From Mesorhizobium shangrilense (GTDB lineage: Bacteria; Pseudomonadota; Alphaproteobacteria; Rhizobiales; Rhizobiaceae): 64,000 nucleotides of DNA. Shown here one piece after another: positions 56,777 to 64,000 of the stretch. The stretch's first letter is position 1. Every line of letters begins with the position of its first letter. The notes beneath the pieces are model-generated. The model saw only the letters and a list, made by a program, of their open reading frames with translations. It had not been told where the DNA came from and searched no databases. The stretch is from NCBI RefSeq assembly GCF_040537815.1, contig NZ_JBEWSZ010000002.1:62001-126000 (forward strand), read 5' to 3'. A program made the position numbers and the translations under genes.

Positions 56777-57685
56777 TCAGCCTTTGGATTTCTGCAATGC
56801 CGCGTCGACGTCCTTGGCCAGCGGGATCGCCGGCTGGGCGCCCGGTTTCAGGCAGGCAAGCGAACCGGCGGCTCCGGCGCGGGCAAGCGCCTGTTCCAGC
56901 GGCAGGCCGGAGGACAGGCCGGCGGCGAAATAACCGCAGAACGTATCGCCCGCTCCAACGGTGTCGACCGGGGTGATCTTCATGGCCGGCACCGCCAGGA
57001 TATCGGCTGGCGTCGCGGCCATCACGCCGTCGCCGCCGAGCGTGACGACGATGGTGCGACCGGTTTTATCCGCAAAGTCGCGCATTCGCGCCGTACGGTC
57101 GCGGCCGCTCAACGACAGTGCTTCGACGTAGAGATCGAACTCGGTTTCGTTGGCGACCACATAGTCGGCCTTGCCGAGGAAGGCGGCTGCCTCGCCGCGA
57201 AAAGGCGCTGTGTTGAGCACCGTGATCGCGCCTGCCGCTCGTGCCGCGTCCAGGGCGGCGTCGACGGTCTGCAAGGGGATTTCGTGCTGCAGCAGCACCA
57301 CGTCGCCCTTTTTCAGGAACGCCTTGGAAAGGTCGCCAGGCAAAACTGAATCATTGGCGCCCGGCACCACGGCGATCATGTTCTCGCCGTCGCCGCCAAC
57401 CATGATCAGCGCCGTGCCGGTCGAGGCAAAGGTTTCACCGACGCCGGACAGGTCGATCTTGCCGTCCCGTAGCAACGCCAATGCATCATTGGCGAAGCTG
57501 TCCTTGCCGACCGCGCCCACCATCCGCACCGTGGCACCCGCGCGTGCGGCGGCCAGCGCCTGGTTGGCGCCCTTGCCGCCGGGTGCGGTGGCAAAGCCGG
57601 AGCCGCCAACCGTTTCCCCGGGGCCGGGGAGCCGGTCGACATTGGCGATAAGGTCGAGGTTGATCGAGCCGACAACGATAATCAA
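56777..57685 (-). CDS. rbsK: Ribokinase (PfkB family)
   Basis: A 302-residue sugar kinase making ribose 5-phosphate. The N-terminus IIVVGSINLDL, GGKGANQALAAARAG (about 37) and the C-terminal signature VDTVGAGDTFCGYFA (about 237, catalytic D) are ribokinase motifs. It starts with TTG at 57685, supported by a perfect AGGAGG six bases before it. No rbs transporter is adjacent; the nucleoside hydrolase upstream could supply ribose. Confidence 0.9.
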   Translation of the reverse strand: MIIVVGSINLDLIANVDRLPGPGETVGGSGFATAPGGKGANQALAAARAGATVRMVGAVGKDSFANDALALLRDGKIDLSGVGETFASTGTALIMVGGDGENMIAVVPGANDSVLPGDLSKAFLKKGDVVLLQHEIPLQTVDAALDAARAAGAITVLNTAPFRGEAAAFLGKADYVVANETEFDLYVEALSLSGRDRTARMRDFADKTGRTIVVTLGGDGVMAATPADILAVPAMKITPVDTVGAGDTFCGYFAAGLSSGLPLEQALARAGAAGSLACLKPGAQPAIPLAKDVDAALQKSKG

Positions 57686-57857
57686 GTAAAGCCTCCTGCT
57701 GAATGCGCGGGAAGCTACTCTGGAAGGCGGCGGCTTGCCAGATCAGGACTGATGCCGCGCGCGATTTTGTCTGGGCCAGATCATCCGCAAGGCGGCAGCC
57801 AGCAATGTGGTTGGCCAGGGCTTTTCGTTACCGTTTGAACGTCCTTGGCCCATTCAT

Positions 57858-58739
57858 TCAGGACGAGATCTGCCCTGCCTCCCAGCCAAGGATGGCGCGT
57901 TTGCGGGTCAGGCCCCAATGGTAGCCGGTAAGGTCGCCGGACTTGCCGATGGCTCGATGGCATGGAACCACGAAGGAGATCGGGTTGGCGCCATTGGCCG
58001 CGCCAACGGCCCGGCTGGCTGACGGCGTGCCGATGCTGGCGGCGATCGACGAATAGGTGCGCGCCTTGCCCATCGGAATCTTGAGCAATGCCTCCCAGAC
58101 GCGAACCTGGAAATCGGTGCCGATCATGACGACATGCAGCGGCTGGTCGGGGCGCCAGAGCGTGGAGTCGAAGATGCGAGCGGCATAAGGCCCGGTCGCG
58201 GCCATGTCCTCGACATAGACGGCGTTCGGCCAGCGGCTGGACATGTCGGCGAATGTCGCGCGTTCCTCGCCAGGGTCGCTGAAGGCAAGGCCGGCAAGTC
58301 CGCGGTCGGTAGCCATGATCAAGGCGGTGCCGAACGGCGATGGGTGGTAGCCATAGCGAATGGTGAGCCCGGCGCCGCGTGTCTTGTAATCGCCGGGCGA
58401 CATCGCTTCATGGGTGACGAAAAGATCGTGCAGCCGGCCGGGACCGGACATGCCCAGTTCGAAGGATGTTTCGAGCAGCGGCATGCCGGAATCAAGCAGC
58501 TTGCGCGCGTGGTCGAGCGTCACGGCCTGAAGGAAGGCTTTGGGCGAAAGGCCGGCCCAGCGGGTGAAAAGCTTCTGCAGGCCGGTCGGTGTCTCGCCGA
58601 CCTCCTCGGCCAGTTCCTCAAGCGACGGCTGGTCGCGATAGTCGAGGCTGATCTTCTCGATGGCGCGGCGCACGATTTCGTAGTCACTGCCTTCGGGCGT
58701 GATGTCTTTTTTGAGGACTGCTGTCGTTTGGACGCTCAT
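57858..58739 (-). CDS. AraC/Ada-like regulator fused to O6-methylguanine-DNA methyltransferase
   Basis: A 293-residue protein with an AraC-type helix-turn-helix domain (about 20-115) and an MGMT domain (about 135-293) whose alkyl acceptor is C260 in VVPCHRAIG. E. coli Ada has an extra N-terminal zinc-cysteine domain that senses methylphosphotriesters; it is absent here. So this is a shortened Ada form that repairs O6-methylguanine and may act as a regulator without the usual sensor. The ATG at 58739 is used; the frame extends to 58790. Confidence 0.88.
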   Translation of the reverse strand: MSVQTTAVLKKDITPEGSDYEIVRRAIEKISLDYRDQPSLEELAEEVGETPTGLQKLFTRWAGLSPKAFLQAVTLDHARKLLDSGMPLLETSFELGMSGPGRLHDLFVTHEAMSPGDYKTRGAGLTIRYGYHPSPFGTALIMATDRGLAGLAFSDPGEERATFADMSSRWPNAVYVEDMAATGPYAARIFDSTLWRPDQPLHVVMIGTDFQVRVWEALLKIPMGKARTYSSIAASIGTPSASRAVGAANGANPISFVVPCHRAIGKSGDLTGYHWGLTRKRAILGWEAGQISS

Positions 58740-58932
58740 CGAACGGTCTCCTTGACCGTGAATATCGCGCTTCGCCACCGCCATCGCCACCCGAAACTTG
58801 CCTTCTTGCCGGACATATCCAGATGGAATTGGTCAACGCCGGCGAAAAGGTGAGCATGCGCAGGAAAGGGATATCCGCCGACAACGCTTTACGGCAGGGC
58901 GCCGGACAGCGGGCAAGCTGTATCGGTTCCAG

Positions 58933-59427
58933 TCAGCGCGTCTTGGCGGTCGCCAGTGCCCGTGAAAAGGCCTTGGCGAAACTCTCGCGATCGTCCGGAT
59001 TGAGGAAGCCGCCGATCGGCACGTTCTGGCCCTGCGCTTCAACGGTCATCCGGGTGATGCCGATCTCGGCGTGGCGGGCGACTGAAAAGCGTGCCCAGAA
59101 CGGGTTGAAGCGATGCGCTTCCGATTTGCCGGAAGGAGCCGTCTTGCGGATGTCGAGGCTGGTGCGCGACACCGACACTTCCTCGCGGGCGCGGGCGGCG
59201 CGGTAGTTGGCGCGAAAGGCGATGTAGACGGCGATCACGTCAAGGCCGAAGAAGCCGAACACCGGCCAGGCGCCGCGCGACAGGAAGAAAACGCCGGTGA
59301 CCACCCAGCCCAACACAAGCGCGCCCATCATCACGGCAAAACCGGTCCGGCCGAGCGACCGGTGTGGTGTCAGCAAGGCGTGGAAGATTGGCTCGTCGGC
59401 CTGAAATGAAGCGTTTGTGTCGCCCAT
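58933..59427 (-). CDS. DUF2244 domain-containing protein
   Basis: A 164-residue membrane protein with two helices near residues 28-75 (GFAVMMGALVLGWVVTGVFF, then FGFFGLDVIAVYIAFRANYR) and a C-terminal soluble domain. The pattern is that of DUF2244, widespread in alphaproteobacteria, function unknown. Its ATG lies 22 bases from that of nth on the opposite strand. Confidence 0.85.
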   Translation of the reverse strand: MGDTNASFQADEPIFHALLTPHRSLGRTGFAVMMGALVLGWVVTGVFFLSRGAWPVFGFFGLDVIAVYIAFRANYRAARAREEVSVSRTSLDIRKTAPSGKSEAHRFNPFWARFSVARHAEIGITRMTVEAQGQNVPIGGFLNPDDRESFAKAFSRALATAKTR

Positions 59428-59449
59428 GGCTGGATATTATAGGAGGGAA

Positions 59450-60259
59450 ATGGCCAGCCCCAAGTTCAAAAAATCCTCAACACCCAAAAATGAAGTGTTG
59501 CCCGACCGCCGCAACGGCTCGAAGGCGAAGCCGAGCGCCCGTTCGGCCAAGCGCCGGTCGCTCTACAGCCCGGCCGAAGTGCATGAGATCTTCCGGCGGT
59601 TTTCCGTCCAGCGGCCGGAGCCGAAGGGCGAACTCGAGCACGTCAACGCCTTCACGCTGCTGGTGGCTGTCGTGCTTTCGGCGCAGGCGACGGACGCCGG
59701 CGTCAACAAGGCAACGCGGGCGCTGTTCAAGGCCGCCGACACGCCGCACAAGATGCTGGCGCTGGGCGAGGCCAAGGTTGGCGACCATATCCGCACCATC
59801 GGGCTCTGGCGCAACAAGGCCAAGAACGTCATCGCGCTGTCGGAAGCGCTGATCCGCGACCATGGCGGCGAGGTTCCCGACGACCGCGACGAACTGGTCA
59901 AGCTGCCGGGGGTTGGGCGCAAGACCGCCAATGTCGTGCTCAACATGGCCTTCGGCCAGCATACGATGGCCGTCGACACACACATCCTGCGCATCGGCAA
60001 CCGGCTTGGACTGGCGCCCGGCAAGACCCCCGAACAGGTCGAGCAGGAGCTGTTGCGGATCATCCCGGACGAATATATGCGCCACGCGCATCATTGGCTG
60101 ATCCTGCACGGCCGCTATGTCTGCAAGGCGCGCAAGCCGGATTGCCCTGCCTGCGTTATCGCCGACATCTGCAAGGCGGAGGTGAAGACGACCAGCATTC
60201 CGGCGCCCCTGGTGCCGATCGATCCTGTTGAAACAGCGCTCGAAGGCGCGGCTCAATAA
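59450..60259 (+). CDS. nth: Endonuclease III
   Basis: A 269-residue DNA glycosylase/AP lyase that removes oxidised pyrimidines. The helix-hairpin-helix LPGVGRKTANVVLNMAFGQH holds the catalytic lysine, VDTHILRI the aspartate, and CKARKPDCPACVIADIC (C-x6-C-x2-C-x5-C) binds a [4Fe-4S] cluster. The N-terminus has an extra 40 basic residues. AGGAGGGAA directly before the ATG sets the start at 59450. Confidence 0.94.
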   Translation: MASPKFKKSSTPKNEVLPDRRNGSKAKPSARSAKRRSLYSPAEVHEIFRRFSVQRPEPKGELEHVNAFTLLVAVVLSAQATDAGVNKATRALFKAADTPHKMLALGEAKVGDHIRTIGLWRNKAKNVIALSEALIRDHGGEVPDDRDELVKLPGVGRKTANVVLNMAFGQHTMAVDTHILRIGNRLGLAPGKTPEQVEQELLRIIPDEYMRHAHHWLILHGRYVCKARKPDCPACVIADICKAEVKTTSIPAPLVPIDPVETALEGAAQ

Positions 60260-60689
60260 CCATAGCCGCGCGCCATCGCGGCCGCGAACACCGGAATCAG
60301 CAGGAAGACGAAAGCCTCGGCGCGGATATAGGTCTTTACCGATGCGAGTTCGGCCGGCGGCACCAGGAACGAGGGATTGGCGACGGCCTGCCTGTTCCAG
60401 GAAATGAACCGGATGGTCGGCAGGATCGACAGCAGGCCAACGACGGCGAAGGCCGCCATCTTGGCCCAGAACACCCAGTTGTGGACGTAGAACTCCCAGC
60501 CCTTCAGCCCATAGATGACGTGATCAGCCCGGCAAGAATGCCGTAATGGCGATCGATGCCGATAAGGCGCCGGATGGTTGCGGCCGGCAATTCTCCACGG
60601 ATCAGGACAAACTCGGCGCCGATAATGCCTGCCAGGGAAAACACCAGCAGGTGATGCAGGATGGCAAGCACGAGGTCGGTGGTTTCCAT
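60253..60689 (-). pseudogene. DUF2214 family membrane protein, frameshifted
   Basis: Two frames together encode one DUF2214 protein. The first, from ATG 60689, reads METTDLVLAILHHLLVFSLA ... GILAGLIT and ends at a premature stop (60504). The second frame resumes with VIYGLKGWEFYVHNWVFWAK and continues to 60253. About seven residues (roughly 19 bases) expected between GLI and VIYG appear to be missing near 60520, which shifts the frame. A sequencing error is less likely for a gap of that size. The gene would encode a four-helix inner-membrane protein. Confidence 0.75.
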
Positions 60690-60865
60690 ATTCTTTCCCC
60701 TGCATTTGGTGGCGCGGGCGATTCAGCCTGTCGCGAAAATTAGCATCATTGAGAAAAATTCCCATACGGGCAGTGGCGAGGCCTGGCAGGCGACATCCGC
60801 CTTGTTGGACCTTGCGTCGCTCTGTCGGTTTGCTATCCGCCCTGTATCGCAAGCGAGGCTTTTTC

Positions 60866-61405
60866 ATGAGCGCTGTTCAAGCAAGGTCGGCTCCTGCCAT
60901 CGAGACGGAGCGAACCATCCTTCGGGCGCACCGGCTGGAGGATTTCGATGCCTATGTCGCCATGTGGGCCGATCCCGTTGTCACCCGTTTCATTGGCGGC
61001 AAGCCGCGCACGCGCGAAGAGAGCTGGATGCGCTTCCTGCGCCATTCCGGCCTGTGGTCCTTGCTGGGCTACGGCTTCTGGGCGATCGAGGAGAAAGCGA
61101 CGGGCCGGTTCATCGGCGAGGCCGGCTTCCATGACCTGAAGCGCGACATCGTGCCGTCGATCGAAGGCATTCCGGAAGCAGGCTGGGCACTCGCTCCCGC
61201 CATGCATGGCCGAGGGTTGGCCAGTGAAGTCGTGACACGGGTTCTTGCCTGGGGCGATCAAGAATTCGGGCGGGCAAGAACTGTCTGCATCATCGATCCG
61301 CAAAACACCGGTTCACTGAACGTCGCGGCAAAGTGCGGCTACCGGGAAGTGTTGCGAACCACCTATCACGACAATGCTACGGTCCTCCTCGAGAGATACC
61401 CATGA
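60866..61405 (+). CDS. GNAT family N-acetyltransferase (RimJ/RimL-like)
   Basis: A 179-residue acetyltransferase. It opens with IETERTILRAHRLEDFDAYV, carries GEAGFHDLKRD and the acetyl-CoA loop MHGRGLASEVV (about residue 115) and ends with DPQNTGSLNVAAKCGYREV. This layout is that of the RimJ/RimL group that acetylates N-terminal amines or small molecules. The ATG at 60866 follows GAGG; the frame upstream to 60749 is not supported. The target is unknown. Confidence 0.86.
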   Translation: MSAVQARSAPAIETERTILRAHRLEDFDAYVAMWADPVVTRFIGGKPRTREESWMRFLRHSGLWSLLGYGFWAIEEKATGRFIGEAGFHDLKRDIVPSIEGIPEAGWALAPAMHGRGLASEVVTRVLAWGDQEFGRARTVCIIDPQNTGSLNVAAKCGYREVLRTTYHDNATVLLERYP

Positions 61406-61474
61406 CAGGGTACATTGTCGACTGAACCCAATTGTTCTGCTAAGTGTCGATCGTCACGTCAGGGGGGATCGACG

Positions 61475-62575
61475 ATGCATGCAATCAACATGACAATCAT
61501 CAAATTATTCTGGGCGACGCTTGCGCTTATGCTGGCGGTGCGACTTGCCGCTGCCGATGCGACGGTGCCGACCGCCGATATCAAAGGCGCCGCCGACAAT
61601 CATCTCGCCAAGCGTTACGAAGGCTCTTTCATCGTCTCCTACGAGAAACTCGCCTACACCGATTTCAACGTGCCGCTATCGCCGCTGAAGCCGAGCGCCG
61701 ACGCTGATCAGCGCGATGCGATGAACAATCGCGTTTTTGCACCAGAGAAAAAGGTCGAGGTCGAGGGTGCCTTGACCCGCATCGCCTATGTTCTGCCGGG
61801 CGAGCGCTCGCCACTCGAAGTGCTGCGCAACTATCAGGACGTGATCGAGGCGGCTGGCGGCGAAATCCTGTTCGAATGCAAGAAAGAGGAATGCGGTGGT
61901 GCGGCCGACCGTTCATCGAGCGGCGGCGGCAACCAGATGAGCCTGATGATGTACTTCTTCCATGAGGCGGATCTCAAGGATGCTGCCTTTTCCAATGGCG
62001 CCTGCGCCTTGACTTCCGGCATCAACGATCAACGCTTCTTCTCTGCCAAGGTGCCGCAGGATGGCGGCGACGCCTACGTCACCGTGCAGACCTATTCGAT
62101 GATCGACGATCTCTACTGCAAGGCGCTGAGCGGCCGCACCGTCGCGGTCGTCCATGTGCTGGAGCCGAAGGCGCGCGACAAGAAGATGGTGGTCGTCGAG
62201 GCTGCGAAGATGGCGGATTCGCTGACCGCGACGGGCAGTATCTCGCTCTACGGCATCTTGTTCGACTCCGACAAGGCCGACATCAAGCCCGAATCGGAGC
62301 CAACGCTAAAGGAGATTTCGACGCTCCTGGCAAATGAGCCGAAGATGGCCGTCATCGTTGTCGGCCACACGGACAACCAGGGCGCCTTCGACTACAATCT
62401 CGACCTCTCCTCACGGCGGGCGCAGGCGGTGAGGGCGGCGCTGGTCTCGAAATACGGTATTGATGGGGCGCGGCTGACAGCGGCGGGCGCCGGCATGATG
62501 GCCCCCATCGCCAGCAACGAGGATGAAACTGGGCGCGCCAAGAATCGCCGGGTGGTGCTGGTCAAGCTGAACTGA
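61475..62575 (+). CDS. OmpA family outer-membrane/peptidoglycan-binding protein
   Basis: A 366-residue secreted protein with a signal peptide (about 1-27, ending near RLAAADA). The middle (30-240) looks like the DUF4892-type domain seen in OmpA-like proteins of Rhizobiales. The C-terminal OmpA domain (about 250-366) contains the peptidoglycan-binding residues in VVGHTDNQGAFDYN and LDLSSRRAQAVRAAL. It probably tethers the outer membrane to the wall. GGGGGG before the ATG at 61475 supports the start. Confidence 0.88.
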   Translation: MHAINMTIIKLFWATLALMLAVRLAAADATVPTADIKGAADNHLAKRYEGSFIVSYEKLAYTDFNVPLSPLKPSADADQRDAMNNRVFAPEKKVEVEGALTRIAYVLPGERSPLEVLRNYQDVIEAAGGEILFECKKEECGGAADRSSSGGGNQMSLMMYFFHEADLKDAAFSNGACALTSGINDQRFFSAKVPQDGGDAYVTVQTYSMIDDLYCKALSGRTVAVVHVLEPKARDKKMVVVEAAKMADSLTATGSISLYGILFDSDKADIKPESEPTLKEISTLLANEPKMAVIVVGHTDNQGAFDYNLDLSSRRAQAVRAALVSKYGIDGARLTAAGAGMMAPIASNEDETGRAKNRRVVLVKLN

Positions 62576-62588
62576 GGCTCAAGACCGA

Positions 62589-64000
62589 TCAGCCGGCCTT
62601 GCGGCGCAGCTTGCGCGCCAGGTCGACCCATGGGTCGGCGTCCGCTTTTGGCGCCGTGCCAGCGCCGAGGAACGAGGTCGAAGCGTCGAAGGGTTGCGGC
62701 CTGGCAATCCCGTAGCCTTGTGCGTAGTCGACCCCTATCGACTTCAGGGCCGCGATGATGCCGTCGTTTTCGACGAATTCGGCGATGGTGCGCTTGCCCA
62801 TCACCTTGCCGATATGATGGATCATCTCAACCATGGCGCGGTCGATACGGTCTTCCAGCATGTCCTTGACGAAACTGCCGTCGATCTTGAGGTACTCGAC
62901 AGGCAGGTGCTTGAGATAGGCGAAGGACGACATGCCGGAGCCGAAATCGTCAAGCGCGAAGCGGCAGCCCAGCCCACGCAGGTCGGCAATGAAGCGAATG
63001 GCGTTGCCAAGGTTGGCGATGGCGCTGGTCTCGGTGATCTCCAGGCAGATCATGCGCGGCGGAATGCCATGGGCGACGAACTGCTCGCGCAGGAAAGCGA
63101 GGAACGTCTCGTCGCCGAAGGTCGCGCCTGAAAGATTGATGGCGCAGGTGGCGATGGGGGGCTGGCTCGGATCGGCAAGCCGCGCGGCAAGAACCCGGAA
63201 CGTGTTGCTGACCACCCAGCGGTCGATCGACGGCATGAGGCCATAGCGCTCTGCCGCTGGAATGAAACTGCCGGGGCTGACGACAACGCCGTCCTCGTCG
63301 GTCAGCCGCAACAGCACCTCGACATGCGCGCCAGCCTCCGCCGCCTCGTCGTCGAGCGGACGGATTTCCTGGGCGTGGAGCTGGAAGCGGTTTTCCTCAA
63401 GTGCTGCGTGCAGGCGTTGAACCCAGGCCATTTCGCCGAAGCGTTCGCGCAAGGCCATGTCGCCGTCGCTGTGGAGCTGGACGCGATTGCGCCCCTTTTC
63501 CTTGGCCATGTAGCAGGCGACGTCGGCGGCCCGCAGGACCTCCTCCAGCGTGGTTTCGAAGTTGGTGATCTGAACCATGCCGATGCTGGCGCTGGTGTTG
63601 AAGGGCCTGCCTTCCCAGGTGAAATGCAGGTCCTGGACGATCACGCGCAGCCGTTCGGCGGTGCTGGCGGCGCGATCGGCGTCGCAATCGAGGAGGAGCA
63701 CGCCGAACTCATCGCCACCCAGCCGGGCGAAAATGTCGCCTGGCCGCAATTCGCTGGCCAGCATCAGGGAAATCTGGCGCAGCAACTGGTCGCCCGCTGC
63801 ATGGCCGCATGTGTCATTGACCAGCTTGAACTGATCGAGGTCGAGATACATCAGCGCGTGCTGAAGCGGCTTGTCATGCAAGTCCGCGATCGTTCTTTCC
63901 AGCCGGCTTTCGAAGTCGCGACGATTGGCAAGTCCGGTCAACGCATCATGCGATGCCTGCCATGAAAGCCGTTCGATATAGTCCTGCTCGCGCGTCATGT
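62589..64000 (-). CDS. GGDEF-EAL diguanylate cyclase/phosphodiesterase (partial)
   Basis: The C-terminal 469 residues are in the window and the gene runs off its right edge; the first in-window ATG (63998) is probably internal. The GGDEF domain (about 15-180) starts [15 protein letters not shown] and has an intact RLGGDEF plus an inhibitory RxxD site (RPGD) five residues before it. The EAL domain keeps E (in EVLLRL), N (INLSG), E (EITET), DD (ALDDFGSG), K (KIDGS) and E (AEFVEN). Both activities look possible, with c-di-GMP turnover as the role. A sensor part is expected upstream. Confidence 0.9.
   Translation of the reverse strand, partial: MTREQDYIERLSWQASHDALTGLANRRDFESRLERTIADLHDKPLQHALMYLDLDQFKLVNDTCGHAAGDQLLRQISLMLASELRPGDIFARLGGDEFGVLLLDCDADRAASTAERLRVIVQDLHFTWEGRPFNTSASIGMVQITNFETTLEEVLRAADVACYMAKEKGRNRVQLHSDGDMALRERFGEMAWVQRLHAALEENRFQLHAQEIRPLDDEAAEAGAHVEVLLRLTDEDGVVVSPGSFIPAAERYGLMPSIDRWVVSNTFRVLAARLADPSQPPIATCAINLSGATFGDETFLAFLREQFVAHGIPPRMICLEITETSAIANLGNAIRFIADLRGLGCRFALDDFGSGMSSFAYLKHLPVEYLKIDGSFVKDMLEDRIDRAMVEMIHHIGKVMGKRTIAEFVENDGIIAALKSIGVDYAQGYGIARPQPFDASTSFLGAGTAPKADADPWVDLARKLRRKAG

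Noticed and set aside
60504..60689. A separate 61-residue membrane protein gene
   Set aside because: Its sequence continues in the next frame as the same DUF2214 protein, so it is the front half of a broken gene.

Overview
The window is 64 kb of GC-rich chromosome from an alphaproteobacterium of the order Rhizobiales, most like Mesorhizobium. The evidence is the lptC-lptA-lptB-rpoN-hpf-ptsN cluster, the cysG-DUF2849-cysI-cysH-DUF934 sulfite operon with an APS-type CysH, an olsB ornithine-lipid gene, a small heat-shock gene with a ROSE-type leader, and short palindromic repeats of the rhizobial type. About 68 protein genes are packed on both strands. I found no tRNA, rRNA, prophage, insertion sequence or CRISPR array. 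The genus is an inference.

Layout. 1-3.1 kb: sugar catabolism (sugar-phosphate isomerase, Gfo/Idh/MocA oxidoreductase, aldo/keto reductase). 3.2-10 kb: a Zur-like regulator, a LysE exporter overlapping polA, an M20 peptidase and an RNase D-like exonuclease; a probable small RNA lies between polA and the peptidase. 10.1-17.3 kb: small stress or membrane proteins, an SGNH acyltransferase, a beta-propeller protein and a class A PBP. 17.4-23 kb: an SDR, a divergent reductase/AraC pair, a CPA2 antiporter and a host-attachment protein. 23.3-28.2 kb: the sulfite-reduction operon. 28.2-32.4 kb: a GMC oxidoreductase followed by a DJ-1/PfpI remnant, purC and a desaturase. 32.5-41.7 kb: grpE, a TRIC channel, olsB, a hybrid kinase, acuI, lspA and two RNA methyltransferases. 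41.9-46.2 kb: a WYL-VOC-EVE operon, an ornithine cyclodeaminase homologue, lapA, ihfB and sppA. 46.4-51.9 kb: LPS transport, sigma-54, HPF and PTS-Ntr. 52-64 kb: DUF1150/hsp20, a nucleoside hydrolase, an amidase and ribokinase pair, an Ada-like protein, nth, a broken DUF2214 gene, a GNAT, an OmpA-like protein and a GGDEF-EAL protein that runs off the end.

Most notable observations: (1) a ROSE RNA thermometer before hsp20; (2) a probable small RNA whose three hairpin loops are all C-rich (anti-Shine-Dalgarno-like); (3) palindromic repeats of several unrelated families that nearly all start within about 15 nt of a stop codon, in the sense direction of that gene; (4) a DNA polymerase I whose proofreading site has lost two conserved residues; (5) a 140-bp MITE-like element with 26-bp inverted ends; (6) two decayed genes (DJ-1/PfpI and DUF2214).
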